A DNA stretch of 14,301 nt from JBEKVE01 sp049514335 (GTDB taxonomy: Bacteria > Actinomycetota > Acidimicrobiia > Acidimicrobiales > UBA8190): the NCBI GenBank assembly GCA_049514335.1, contig JBEKVE010000080.1:1-14301 (forward strand), read 5' to 3'. Under the pieces are notes generated by a model. The model saw only the letters and a program-made list of their open reading frames with translations, made no database searches and was not told the DNA's origin. Each line of letters opens with the position of its first letter. The first letter of the stretch is position 1. Both the position numbers and the translations under genes were made by a program. Below, piece by piece: positions 6,189 to 13,586 of this stretch.

Positions 6189-7193
6189 GTGAGCACCCCG
6201 TCCGCCGCCGACCCACCTGCCCGGCCCGCCGGGGACGACCCTGAGGCCCTGTTCGCGGCGTCGGCGGCCGGCAACCGAGCTGCCCTGGCCCGCCTGCTGA
6301 CCCTCGTCGAACGGGGAGGCGCCCCCGGCCGGTCGGTGGCGGCGCTGGCGTACCGCAGCGGCAGCGAGGCCCGCACCGTGGGGATCACCGGCCCCCCCGG
6401 GGCGGGCAAGTCCACCCTCGTGGACCGCTTGATCACCACCGTGCGTGCCGCCGGCGTCGAGCCGGTGGGGGTGCTGGCGGTGGACCCTTCGTCCCCCTTC
6501 TCCGGCGGCGCCATCCTCGGGGACCGGGTCCGCATGCAGGACCACGCCCTCGACGCCGGCGTCTTCATCCGTTCCATGGCGTCACGCGGGCACCTGGGTG
6601 GCCTCGCCGTGGCCGTGCCCGAGGCCATCCGGGTCCTGGCCGCAGCCGGTTTCCCCCTGGTGCTGGTGGAGACGGTCGGCGTCGGCCAGGTCGAGGTCGA
6701 GGTGGCCGGCGCCACCGATACCACCGTGGTGGTGCTCAACCCCAGGTGGGGAGACGCCATCCAGGCCAACAAGGCCGGGCTCCTCGAGACGGCCGACATC
6801 TTCGTGATCAACAAGGCGGACATGGCCGGAGCGCGCGAGACGCGGCGCGACCTCGAGCAGATGCTCGACCTGAGCAGCCTCGGCGACTGGCGTCCCCCCG
6901 TCCTGGAGACGGTCGCCGCCACCGGTGAGGGGCTCGACGCGTTGTGGGACGAGATCGGCCGCCACGGCCGGCACCTCGAGGCGCACGGCTCGCTGGGCTC
7001 GGCGCGCTCGGCCCGTCGAGAGCGCGAGTTCCGGACGGTGCTGGCGGCGCGCATCGGGCGTGAGGTGGAGGTACTGCGCCACGACGGCGAGTTCGCCGGG
7101 CTCCTGCGGGGTGTGGCCGAGCACAGCGTCGATCCCTACGAGGCCGCCGACCGTCTCCTCGACCACGTCATGGGTCGTCGCACCGGCACCTGA
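6189..7193 (+). CDS. meaB: G3E-family GTPase MeaB, chaperone of B12-dependent acyl-CoA mutases
   Basis: MeaB-type GTPases bind adenosylcobalamin mutases, gate cofactor loading and help remove or prevent inactivated cofactor. The 334-residue protein has an N-terminal helical region (18-55), Walker A GPPGAGKST (68-76), the family segment DPSSPFSGGAILGDRVRM, SMASRGHLGG, the ETVGVGQ switch (G3), a GDAIQANKAGLLE switch-III-like segment and NKAD (G4), then a helical C-terminal dimerisation region. The usual NPGWGD reads NPRWGD here, a Gly-to-Arg change next to the switch region. GTG 6189 gives normal length. murA is 49 nt upstream and an enoyl-CoA hydratase 76 nt downstream. With icmA one gene away, the mutase is its likely client, though an unlinked mutase could be served too. 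Confidence 0.93.
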   Translation: MSTPSAADPPARPAGDDPEALFAASAAGNRAALARLLTLVERGGAPGRSVAALAYRSGSEARTVGITGPPGAGKSTLVDRLITTVRAAGVEPVGVLAVDPSSPFSGGAILGDRVRMQDHALDAGVFIRSMASRGHLGGLAVAVPEAIRVLAAAGFPLVLVETVGVGQVEVEVAGATDTTVVVLNPRWGDAIQANKAGLLETADIFVINKADMAGARETRRDLEQMLDLSSLGDWRPPVLETVAATGEGLDALWDEIGRHGRHLEAHGSLGSARSARREREFRTVLAARIGREVEVLRHDGEFAGLLRGVAEHSVDPYEAADRLLDHVMGRRTGT

Positions 7194-7256
7194 GGGCCGC
7201 CTTCGAGGCGTCTCACAGGCCGGTGTCGATGGCGCGCCGTCCGGGCCCCGTTCGGG

Positions 7257-7262
7257 TACGGT
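7257..7262 (+). promoter_or_regulatory. -10 box of a predicted leaderless promoter for the enoyl-CoA hydratase
   Basis: TACGGT fits TANNNT and ends 7 nt before ATG 7270, so transcription is expected to start at or one base before the start codon. A CCGAGG just before the ATG is too close to serve as a ribosome-binding site. Confidence 0.45.
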
Positions 7263-7269
7263 GCCGAGG

Positions 7270-8073
7270 ATGGCCGAGTCACGTCCCGCCCCGTCCGGCA
7301 CGGAGGGGCTGGTGGCGGTGGAGCGCCGCCACGACGGGGTCGCCCTGGTCACCCTCGACCGTCCCAAGATGAACGCGTTGTCGGTGTCGTTGCTCGGCCG
7401 GCTGGCAGACACCGTGGCCGGCCTCCGCCACGATCCGCCCGGCGCGCTCGTGCTGTGGGGCGGCCCCCGGATCTTCGCCGCCGGTGCCGACATCGCCGAG
7501 TTCTCCGAGCCCGGAGCGGCGAAACGCGTGTCCGACGCCTTCCTGGCCGCCACCGGTGCGCTCGCCTCCTTCCCCGCCGTGACCATCGCCGCGGTGTCGG
7601 GCTACGCCCTCGGCGGCGGGCTCGAGCTGGCCCTGGCCTGCGACCTGCGCGTCGTGTCCGAGGACGCCAAGCTCGGTCAGCCCGAGGTCCTGCTCGGCAT
7701 CATCCCCGGTGGCGGTGCCACGCAGCGCCTGTCGCGTTTGGTGGGGGTGGCCCGGGCCAAGGACATGATCTACACCGGCAGGCAGGTCGCTGCGGCGGAG
7801 GCGTCGCGCATGGGACTGGCCGACCGGGTGGTCCCCCGCGACGCCGTGCTCGACGAGGCCCTGGCGCTGGCGGCGAGCCTGGCGGCGGGGCCGCGGGTGG
7901 CGCTGGCCGCGGCCAAGCGCGTCATCGACGAGGGGATCGAGCGCGACCTGGCCGCCGCCCTGTTGTTGGAGGCGGACGCATTCGTCACCGTGAGCGGGTC
8001 CGAGGACGCCCGCCTCGGCGTCGCCTCGTTCCTCGAGCACGGCCCGGGACGAGCCCGGTTCGGGGGGCGCTGA
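7270..8073 (+). CDS. Enoyl-CoA hydratase/isomerase family protein
   Basis: A 267-residue crotonase-superfamily enzyme, expected to hydrate trans-2-enoyl-CoA to 3-hydroxyacyl-CoA in beta-oxidation. The first strand and loop read VALVTLDRPKMNALS (24-38). The CoA-binding and oxyanion segment is FAAGADIAEF (69-78), with the second oxyanion element in GYALGGGLELALACD (111-125). Both catalytic glutamates of true hydratases are present: Glu119 (GGGLEL) and Glu139 (LGQPEV), matching Glu144 and Glu164 of rat hydratase. GIIPGGGATQRL follows. This favours hydratase activity over the many superfamily members lacking one Glu. Length is normal. The ATG is supported by the -10 seven nt upstream. It lies 76 nt after meaB, so a role in the same butyrate/valine-type acyl-CoA pathway is reasonable, but chain-length preference cannot be read from sequence. 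Confidence 0.92.
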   Translation: MAESRPAPSGTEGLVAVERRHDGVALVTLDRPKMNALSVSLLGRLADTVAGLRHDPPGALVLWGGPRIFAAGADIAEFSEPGAAKRVSDAFLAATGALASFPAVTIAAVSGYALGGGLELALACDLRVVSEDAKLGQPEVLLGIIPGGGATQRLSRLVGVARAKDMIYTGRQVAAAEASRMGLADRVVPRDAVLDEALALAASLAAGPRVALAAAKRVIDEGIERDLAAALLLEADAFVTVSGSEDARLGVASFLEHGPGRARFGGR

Positions 8074-8163
8074 GATGGCCGGGGGTGCCGACGCGGTGAT
8101 GCGGAGTCCTCTTGGCGGTGGCGTGTCAGCGGTGTCGGCGCTGCCCGGAATGGCGCGTCCGTG

Positions 8164-10056
8164 ATGTCGAGGCCGGCGCGCATGCCGCGGCCGCGGCGCA
8201 CCGGCGGGACGACGCCACCGCTGCGTCGGACCGGCGGGGCCCGGCTGCCCGGCATCCGCCCCACCGCCCTTCCCGCTCCCGAGGAAACCGACTGGTACCG
8301 CCGCGGCGTGTTCTACGAGGTGCTCACGCGTGGGTTCTTCGACTCCAACAACGACGGCATCGGCGATCTGGGCGGCCTGCGGGCCAAGCTCGACTATCTC
8401 GAGTGGCTCGGGGTCGACTGCCTGTGGCTCTTGCCCTATTACCCGTCGCCCATGCGCGACGGTGGCTACGACATCAGCGACTTCCTCACCGTGCATCCCG
8501 ATCTCGGCTCGCTCGACGATCTGGTCGAGTTCCTCGACGACGCCCACCGGCGCGGCATCCGGGTGATCGCCGATCTCGTCATGAACCACACGAGCGACCA
8601 GCACCCCTGGTTCACCGAGTCCCGCTCGTCGCGCACGAATCCCAAGTCCGACTGGTACGTGTGGAACGACGACGACCAGCGCTGGCCCGAGGCGCGCGTC
8701 GTGTTCGTGGACGTCGAGACCTCGAACTGGACCTGGGAGCAGCAGCGCGAGCAGTACTACTGGCACCGCTTCTATTCGCACCAGCCCGATCTCAACTACG
8801 AGAACCCGGACGTGATCCAAGCCATGTTCGGCGTGGTGCGGCACTGGCTCGATCTCGGCCTCGACGGCTTCCGCCTCGACGCCGTCCCCTATCTGTTCCA
8901 GCGGGACGGCACGACGGGGGAGAACCTCCCCGAGACCCACAACCTGCTCCGCCAGCTGCGCAAGGAGGTCGACGCCGCCCACCCCAACCGGGTGCTCCTG
9001 GCCGAGGCCAACCAGTGGCCGGCGGACCTCGTCGACTATTTCGGCGACGGCGACGAGTGCCATATGTGCTTCCACTTCCCGCTCATGCCCCGGCTCTTCA
9101 TGGCCGTGCGGCGCGAGCAGCGCTTCCCCGTGACCGAGATCCTGGCCCAGACGCCGGAGATACCCCCCGGCTGCCAATGGGCCATCTTCCTGCGCAACCA
9201 CGACGAGCTGACGCTCGAGAAGGTGAGCGAGGAAGAGCGCGACTACATGGTGGCGGAGTACGTGAAGGACCCGCGCATGCGCCGGCACATGGGGATCGGC
9301 CGTCGCCTGGCGCCGCTTCTCGACGGCGACCGTCGCCTGGCCGAACTGCTGCACGCCGTGCTGTTCTCGCTGCCGGGCAGCCCGGTGATCTACTACGGCG
9401 ACGAGGTCCTCATGGGTGACAACGTGTACCTCGGTGACCGGGACTCGGTTCGCACGCCCATGCAGTGGAGCCCCGACCGCAATGGCGGGTTCAGCCGCGC
9501 CGACTTCGCCCAGCTCTACCTGCCGCCGCTCATGGACCCGGTCTACGGATACGAGGCCGTGAACGTCGAGGCCCACGAGCGCAACCCGAGCTCGCATCTG
9601 CACTGGCTGCGCAGCATCCTCCAGACGCGCAAGCAATTCCCGGTCTTCGGGACCGGTGCCTTCGATCTGGTGTCGTGCGTCAACCCATCGATCCTCGCCT
9701 ACGTGCGAAGCCCCCAGCCCGACCAGCACGACGGTGCGGCGCCTGGCCGCCGCCCCGGGCGTGGTGGACGCTCGGGGCGAGCCGGGCGCAGCGGTCGGGG
9801 CAGGGGTGCCGACAGCGCCCAGAACCCCGTGCTGTGCGTGCACAACCTGAGCCGTTTCGCCCAGCCCGCCGACCTCGACCTGTCGCGGTGGGCCAACCGG
9901 ACGCCCGTCGAGCTCCTCGGGCGCATTCCCTTTCCGCCCGTGGCCGCTGCTGCCACGTACGGCGTGACCCTTGGGCCCTACGGGTTCTACTGGTTCGAGC
10001 TGCTGCCCGAGGAGCTCGCCGAGACCGTTGCCTCAGAGTCCGGGGTGCTCGGGTGA
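8164..10056 (+). CDS. treS: Trehalose synthase TreS (maltose alpha-D-glucosyltransferase, GH13)
   Basis: TreS reversibly interconverts trehalose and maltose in the cytosol. This 630-residue protein closely resembles mycobacterial TreS: VFYEVLTRGFFDSNNDGIGD, GGYDISDF, DLVMNHTSDQHPWF, DGFRLDAVPYLF (nucleophile Asp239), LLAEANQWPAD (acid/base Glu281), FLRNHDELTLE (transition-state Asp347), GDRDSVRTPMQW and a C-terminal beta domain with LCVHNLSRFAQP. The isomerase-specific DECHMCFHFPLMPR is present, separating it from ordinary alpha-glucosidases. Two oddities: a basic, Pro/Gly-rich N-terminal extension (residues 1-40, RRTGG twice) and an Arg/Gly-rich insertion at about 516-555. The start is ATG 8164 or the adjacent GTG 8161; none exists further upstream before the previous stop. 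No clear ribosome-binding site is seen. The stop overlaps the maltokinase-like start by one base. Confidence 0.96.
   Translation: MSRPARMPRPRRTGGTTPPLRRTGGARLPGIRPTALPAPEETDWYRRGVFYEVLTRGFFDSNNDGIGDLGGLRAKLDYLEWLGVDCLWLLPYYPSPMRDGGYDISDFLTVHPDLGSLDDLVEFLDDAHRRGIRVIADLVMNHTSDQHPWFTESRSSRTNPKSDWYVWNDDDQRWPEARVVFVDVETSNWTWEQQREQYYWHRFYSHQPDLNYENPDVIQAMFGVVRHWLDLGLDGFRLDAVPYLFQRDGTTGENLPETHNLLRQLRKEVDAAHPNRVLLAEANQWPADLVDYFGDGDECHMCFHFPLMPRLFMAVRREQRFPVTEILAQTPEIPPGCQWAIFLRNHDELTLEKVSEEERDYMVAEYVKDPRMRRHMGIGRRLAPLLDGDRRLAELLHAVLFSLPGSPVIYYGDEVLMGDNVYLGDRDSVRTPMQWSPDRNGGFSRADFAQLYLPPLMDPVYGYEAVNVEAHERNPSSHLHWLRSILQTRKQFPVFGTGAFDLVSCVNPSILAYVRSPQPDQHDGAAPGRRPGRGGRSGRAGRSGRGRGADSAQNPVLCVHNLSRFAQPADLDLSRWANRTPVELLGRIPFPPVAAAATYGVTLGPYGFYWFELLPEELAETVASESGVLG
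9709..9828 (+). other. Arg/Gly-rich insertion coding segment within treS
   Basis: Where mycobacterial TreS has a short loop between YIRE and VLCVNNLS, this protein has about 40 residues (516-555). Within them a run of 21 holds 8 Arg and 9 Gly, including the near-repeat GRSGRAGRSGR. The flanks realign cleanly with TreS. The DNA reads equally openly in the +2 frame, where the peptide is Ala/Val/Gly-rich (VRRLAAAPGVVDARGEP), so paired compensating frameshifts are an alternative origin. Confidence 0.6.
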
Positions 10057-11363
10057 TGCCGCCGGACGCCGGTGCGCCCCCGCTCGCGCCCGGGGCCGCA
10101 GCCGCGCTCGCCGACCTGGTCGCTGCGTACGCGGCACGCCGATCGGGATGGGACGCCGACTCGCCGGTACGCGTGATCGAGGCCGAGACGCTCGTGGCGG
10201 GCAGGCCGGGTCTTCTCGACGTGGTGGCCCAGGTGGGCGACCGGCCGACCCACATCACCTTCGGTCTGCGCGACCCCGGTGAGGACGGTCGGCCCGCCGG
10301 CGACGGTGACGACTCGGTCATCGGCGTGTTCGACGACGGCGACGGGGCGGCGGTCGTGGTCGACGCCATGCACGACCCTGTCACCGCCACCGTGCTCCTG
10401 CGGCGCGTGTCGGGCGAGGAGGTCGACCCCAGCCTGGTCCGTCCCGTCCACGAGGACCACACCTCGGTCACCCTGGCGATGGAGGACCGCCTCGCCTTCA
10501 CCCTGTACAACCATGTCCTCGAGGGTCCGCGGCCCGAGATCGAGATGTTCCTCGCCCTCGACGAGTCGGGGTTCAACCACCTCGCCGCGCCGGTGGGTGT
10601 GTGGCGCCGATCGGGGCGCGACCTCGGCCTCGTCCAGGAGTACCTGCCCGGCGCCTCCTCGGGCTACGCCCTGGCCATGACGTCCGTGCGCGATCTGTAC
10701 GCCTCCGGAGGGCCGCCGGAGCTGGCCGGGGGCGACTTCGGGGCCGAGGCCCACCGGCTCGGCACCATGACGGCGCGCATGCATCTCAGCCTCGACAAGG
10801 CCTTCGGCCGCCGCAGCGGGGACCTCGCCCAGTGGGCCCGCGACATCGAGCACGTGCTCGAGGAGCTCGACCCCGGCGCCGGGGAGCGACCCGACGTGGA
10901 GCAGCTGCTCCACGAGCTGCGCGCCCTGCAGGTGCCGTCCCAGGCCATCCGCAGCCACGGCGATTTCCACCTGGACCGCACGTGCCGCACCGAGCAGGGC
11001 TGGTACGTGGTCGACTTCGCCGCCGGCGGGTTCCCCACCTCTGTGGCGGGGGCGGTGGCTCCTCCCGACGCCCGGGGGCCGGTGTTCCGCTCTCCTGTGG
11101 CCGACGTGGCCGACATGCTGTGGTCCTTCGGGTACGTGGCGAGGAGGGCCGCTGACGAGCGGGACCCCTCGGGCCACGACGGCTTGAGCGAGCTCGCCGA
11201 CGCGTGGGAGGAGCGCAACCGCCGGGCCTTCCTGGCCGGCTATCTGGGGGTGCCCGGCATCAGCGGTCTCGTTCCCCCGGGGCGTGAGGCGCTGCGGGTA
11301 CTCACCCGCTCGTTCGAGGTCGTCCGGGAGGCCGTGCACGAATCCCGGCTCCGTCAGGCCTGA
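10056..11363 (+). CDS. Maltokinase-like protein (Mak/Pep2 family), possibly catalytically impaired
   Basis: Mak phosphorylates TreS-made maltose to maltose 1-phosphate, the GlgE substrate for alpha-glucan. This 435-residue protein keeps the family layout: N-terminal cap, GPRPEIEMFLAL and LVQEYLPGASSGYALAM segments, an HGDFHL catalytic loop with Asp303, DF with Asp320, and SPVADVADMLWSFGYV matching the usual SPLRDVAGMLRSF. Several family-typical residues differ: the LKLYRR strand reads FTLYNH (Thr149 for the ATP-site Lys), HGDxHLxQ reads HGDFHLDR (Arg308 for the Gln), and DFEGEP reads DFAAGG. The usual RWF(A/G)GK motif of the cap is absent. ATG 10056 overlaps the treS stop (TGATG), implying translational coupling and probably a physical complex, as with TreS:Pep2 in mycobacteria. 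It may be a divergent kinase or a pseudokinase regulating TreS. Homology is well supported, activity doubtful. Confidence 0.8.
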   Translation: MPPDAGAPPLAPGAAAALADLVAAYAARRSGWDADSPVRVIEAETLVAGRPGLLDVVAQVGDRPTHITFGLRDPGEDGRPAGDGDDSVIGVFDDGDGAAVVVDAMHDPVTATVLLRRVSGEEVDPSLVRPVHEDHTSVTLAMEDRLAFTLYNHVLEGPRPEIEMFLALDESGFNHLAAPVGVWRRSGRDLGLVQEYLPGASSGYALAMTSVRDLYASGGPPELAGGDFGAEAHRLGTMTARMHLSLDKAFGRRSGDLAQWARDIEHVLEELDPGAGERPDVEQLLHELRALQVPSQAIRSHGDFHLDRTCRTEQGWYVVDFAAGGFPTSVAGAVAPPDARGPVFRSPVADVADMLWSFGYVARRAADERDPSGHDGLSELADAWEERNRRAFLAGYLGVPGISGLVPPGREALRVLTRSFEVVREAVHESRLRQA

Positions 11364-11495
11364 GCACCCGCCCAGCACGGCCGGGCCGGCCACCCCGGTC
11401 CTGGCCGCCTCCTGTCCCGGCTGCTCTGACCGGTCCGCCCGCTCTGACTCGGTTCGGCCGGGATCAGCACCACCTGGGTCCGGCGCATGTCTCCC

Positions 11496-11501
11496 TAGGA
11501 T
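11496..11501 (+). promoter_or_regulatory. -10 box of a predicted leaderless promoter for the phosphofructokinase
   Basis: TAGGAT fits TANNNT and is followed by exactly 6 nt before ATG 11508, so the expected start site is the ATG itself. It sits at the end of a 144-nt gap after the maltokinase-like gene, which supports an independent transcription unit. Confidence 0.55.
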
Positions 11502-11507
11502 GGCCGG

Positions 11508-12557
11508 ATGCGCATCGGGATCCTCACCGGCGGCGGGGACTGCCCCGGGCTCAACGCCGTCATTCGCGCCGTCGTGCTCACGGCGGCGAACGAGCACGGC
11601 GACGAGGTCGTCGGCTATCTCGACGGGTGGAAAGGCGTCCTCGGTGACGACTCCTCGCCGCTCGAGGTGGGCCGCTGTCGCGACATCCTCGCCCTCGGCG
11701 GGACCATCCTGGGCACGTCGCGCACCAACCCCTTCACCGTGGAAGGCGGCCCCGAGCGGGTCGTCGCCAACCTCTCGGCCGCCGGCATCGATGCCCTCAT
11801 CGCCGTCGGGGGCGAGGACACCCTCGGCGTCGCCAACCGGCTCGGGGCCCTCGGGGTCCACGCCGTGGGGATCCCCAAGACGATCGACAACGACCTGTCG
11901 GGCACCGAGGTGACCTTCGGGTTCGACACGGCGGTGCAGATCGCCACCGACGCCATCGACCGCCTGCGCACCACCGCCGAGTCGCACCATCGCGTCATCG
12001 TGTGCGAGGTGATGGGGCGGCATGTGGGGTGGATCGCCACGTACGCCGGCATTGCCGGCGGGGCAGCTGAGATCCTCGTGCCCGAGGTTCCGTTCTCGCT
12101 CGACGCCGTGTGCGAGCGGTTGCAGCGCCGGCACCTCGGTGGGCTCTTCTCGTCCATCGTGGTCGTGTCGGAGGGCGCCGCGCCGGCCGAGGGCGCCGAC
12201 GCCGAGGCGGCGCGTAGCGCGCTGTCGGGCTCGAGCGTCGACCAGTTCGGGCATCCCCGTCTGGGGGGCATCGGCGCGTGGCTGGCGGAGCAGATCGAGG
12301 CGCGCACCGGGTTCGAAGCCCGCGTCACCATCCTCGGTCACATCCAGCGGGGTGGCTCGCCGTCCGCCTTCGACCGGGTGCTCGCCACCCGCTTCGGCGT
12401 GGCCGCCGTGTCGGCCGTGCACGATGGCGCCTTCGGGACGATGGTGGCGCTCCAGGCGGGTCAGATCGTCCGCATCCCCATCGCCGACGCCGTGGCCCGG
12501 CCGAAGACCGTCGACCTTGATCTCTACGGGGCGGTGGCGGGGGTGTTCCTGGGATAG
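11508..12557 (+). CDS. pfp: 6-phosphofructokinase, predicted PPi-dependent
   Basis: A 349-residue phosphofructokinase-A-superfamily enzyme that phosphorylates fructose 6-phosphate at C1. It begins MRIGILTGGGDCPGLNAVIR, the nucleotide/PPi-binding loop. Numbering matches E. coli PfkA in this part: GGED carries Asp104 and PKTIDNDL carries Lys124 and catalytic Asp127/Asp129. ATP-dependent enzymes have Gly104; Asp104 with Lys124 is the established PPi-type pair, as in the Amycolatopsis methanolica enzyme. MGRHVGWIA, the substrate-binding segment, and GHIQRGGSPSAFDR follow. PPi use would make the step reversible and spare ATP. ATG 11508 is fixed by the family start and by the -10 six nt upstream. 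It converges on galT, 18 nt away. The family is certain; the phosphoryl donor is inferred from two residues. Confidence 0.92.
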   Translation: MRIGILTGGGDCPGLNAVIRAVVLTAANEHGDEVVGYLDGWKGVLGDDSSPLEVGRCRDILALGGTILGTSRTNPFTVEGGPERVVANLSAAGIDALIAVGGEDTLGVANRLGALGVHAVGIPKTIDNDLSGTEVTFGFDTAVQIATDAIDRLRTTAESHHRVIVCEVMGRHVGWIATYAGIAGGAAEILVPEVPFSLDAVCERLQRRHLGGLFSSIVVVSEGAAPAEGADAEAARSALSGSSVDQFGHPRLGGIGAWLAEQIEARTGFEARVTILGHIQRGGSPSAFDRVLATRFGVAAVSAVHDGAFGTMVALQAGQIVRIPIADAVARPKTVDLDLYGAVAGVFLG

Positions 12558-12573
12558 CGGCGCTCGCCGCCGC
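12557..12573. terminator. Possible short hairpin between convergent pfp and galT
   Basis: GCGGCG (12557-12562) can pair with CGCCGC (12568-12573) around a 5-nt loop, filling almost the whole 18-nt space between the two convergent stops. There is no T-tract on either side, so intrinsic termination is doubtful. Confidence 0.25.
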
Positions 12574-12575
12574 CC

Positions 12576-13556
12576 TCAGGCGGGAACGGCGACGCGCAGC
12601 TCCTCGGTGGCCTGCTCGGGCGCCACGATGTTGATGAGCACCCCGGTCCCGGCCTCGAACCCGGCCGCCGTCGTGAGCTTGGGCCACACGTGGATGTGCC
12701 AGTGGTAGGGCTCCGGGGCCCGGTACGGCGCGGAGTGGAACACCACGTTGTAGGCCACGTCACCGAGACGGTCGTAGAGCGATCCGAGCACCATGCGCAG
12801 GGCCCGGCCGACGGCAGCCAGGTCGGCCGGGGTGGCCCGGTGCAGGTGCGGCCCGTGGGCGCGGGGGATGACGAGCATCTCGTACGGCGTGCCGCTCCAG
12901 AAGGGGCACACCACGAGCACCCGCTCGTTGGCGTACACCACGCGGTGCCCGGCGTCTTCCTCGGCGTCGACGGTGGTGCACAACAGGCATCGTCCCGCGA
13001 AGCGGGCGAAGCCTGCCTGTTCCTCGGCGAGCTCGCGCGGTACGAACGACATACCGAGCAGCTGGCCGTGCGGGTGCTCGATCGAGGCGCCCGCCTCGCG
13101 ACCGGCGTTCACGATGGCCTGGCTGTAGCGAAGGCCCGGCACCGCCGAATGCTCCTCGATGCGGTCGCGGATGGCGGCCATGACGAGCGCGGCCTGCTCC
13201 TCGGAGATCCCTTCCCAACCGTGGTCGTGGCTTGGGGACAGGACGAGAACCTCGTGGATCCCCCCCGCCGTGGCCTGGGTGAACACCGGGCCGCGGTTCT
13301 CCACCACGAACGGGTGGTCGCCCTCGAAGGCGGGGTAGAGGTTGGGTACCACCCGGACGAGCCACGACCCGCTGGAGCCGTAGGTCTCGAGGGCCGGAGG
13401 CGTGGATTCCTCGTTGCCAGGGCAGAAGGGACAGGGCCGGCTGGTGTCAGCCTGGACCGGGGTCGCCCGCGGCGCGAAAGCGAACGGACGCTGAGAGCGG
13501 TCGACACTCACTACCACCCACCGGCCGGTGAGCGGGTCCAAGCGGAGTTGGTTCAT
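12576..13556 (-). CDS. galT: Galactose-1-phosphate uridylyltransferase GalT
   Basis: GalT exchanges UMP between UDP-glucose and galactose 1-phosphate in the Leloir pathway through a uridylyl-histidine intermediate. The 326-residue HIT-superfamily protein starts with LRLDPLTGRWVVVSVDRSQRP. Its zinc-type CPFCPGNE has Cys42/Cys45, and SIEHPHGQLLG has His161 (metal) and His163 (nucleophile). A second pair, CLLC (190, 193), opens the C-terminal half, which contains EMLVIPRAHGPHL and the YHWHIHVWPKL strand of the second HIT-like repeat. Length matches the compact actinobacterial/Thermotoga-like GalT. The ATG at 13556 gives the family N terminus, and GGGGGG lies 6 nt upstream. galK and galE are not visible here. 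Related enzymes act on other sugar 1-phosphates such as ADP-glucose, so the sugar could differ; GalT is the best call. Confidence 0.9.
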   Translation of the reverse strand: MNQLRLDPLTGRWVVVSVDRSQRPFAFAPRATPVQADTSRPCPFCPGNEESTPPALETYGSSGSWLVRVVPNLYPAFEGDHPFVVENRGPVFTQATAGGIHEVLVLSPSHDHGWEGISEEQAALVMAAIRDRIEEHSAVPGLRYSQAIVNAGREAGASIEHPHGQLLGMSFVPRELAEEQAGFARFAGRCLLCTTVDAEEDAGHRVVYANERVLVVCPFWSGTPYEMLVIPRAHGPHLHRATPADLAAVGRALRMVLGSLYDRLGDVAYNVVFHSAPYRAPEPYHWHIHVWPKLTTAAGFEAGTGVLINIVAPEQATEELRVAVPA

Positions 13557-13586
13557 TCCATGCCCCCCGGCGGAATCGCTCCGGTC

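Noticed and set aside
5201..7054. 617-codon open frame on the minus strand opposite murA and meaB
   Set aside because: Low-complexity Arg/Ser/Pro/Ala-rich translation with no motif, lying fully antisense to two certain genes; typical shadow frame in high-GC DNA.
9740..9815. Tandem repeat or mobile insertion in treS
   Set aside because: The DNA repeats are only approximate and have no terminal inverted repeats or target duplication; a coding low-complexity loop explains it better.
7279..9843. 854-codon open frame on the minus strand opposite the enoyl-CoA hydratase and treS
   Set aside because: A shadow produced by third-position GC bias; its composition (Val, Gly, His, Glu, Arg) mirrors the reverse complement of the sense codons and shows no domain.
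11364..11507. Terminator after the maltokinase-like gene
   Set aside because: Short GGCC-rich self-complementary stretches exist, but no hairpin plus T-tract could be defined.
9987..12422. 811-codon open frame on the minus strand opposite the maltokinase-like gene and pfp
   Set aside because: Antisense to two well-supported genes and without recognisable domains.
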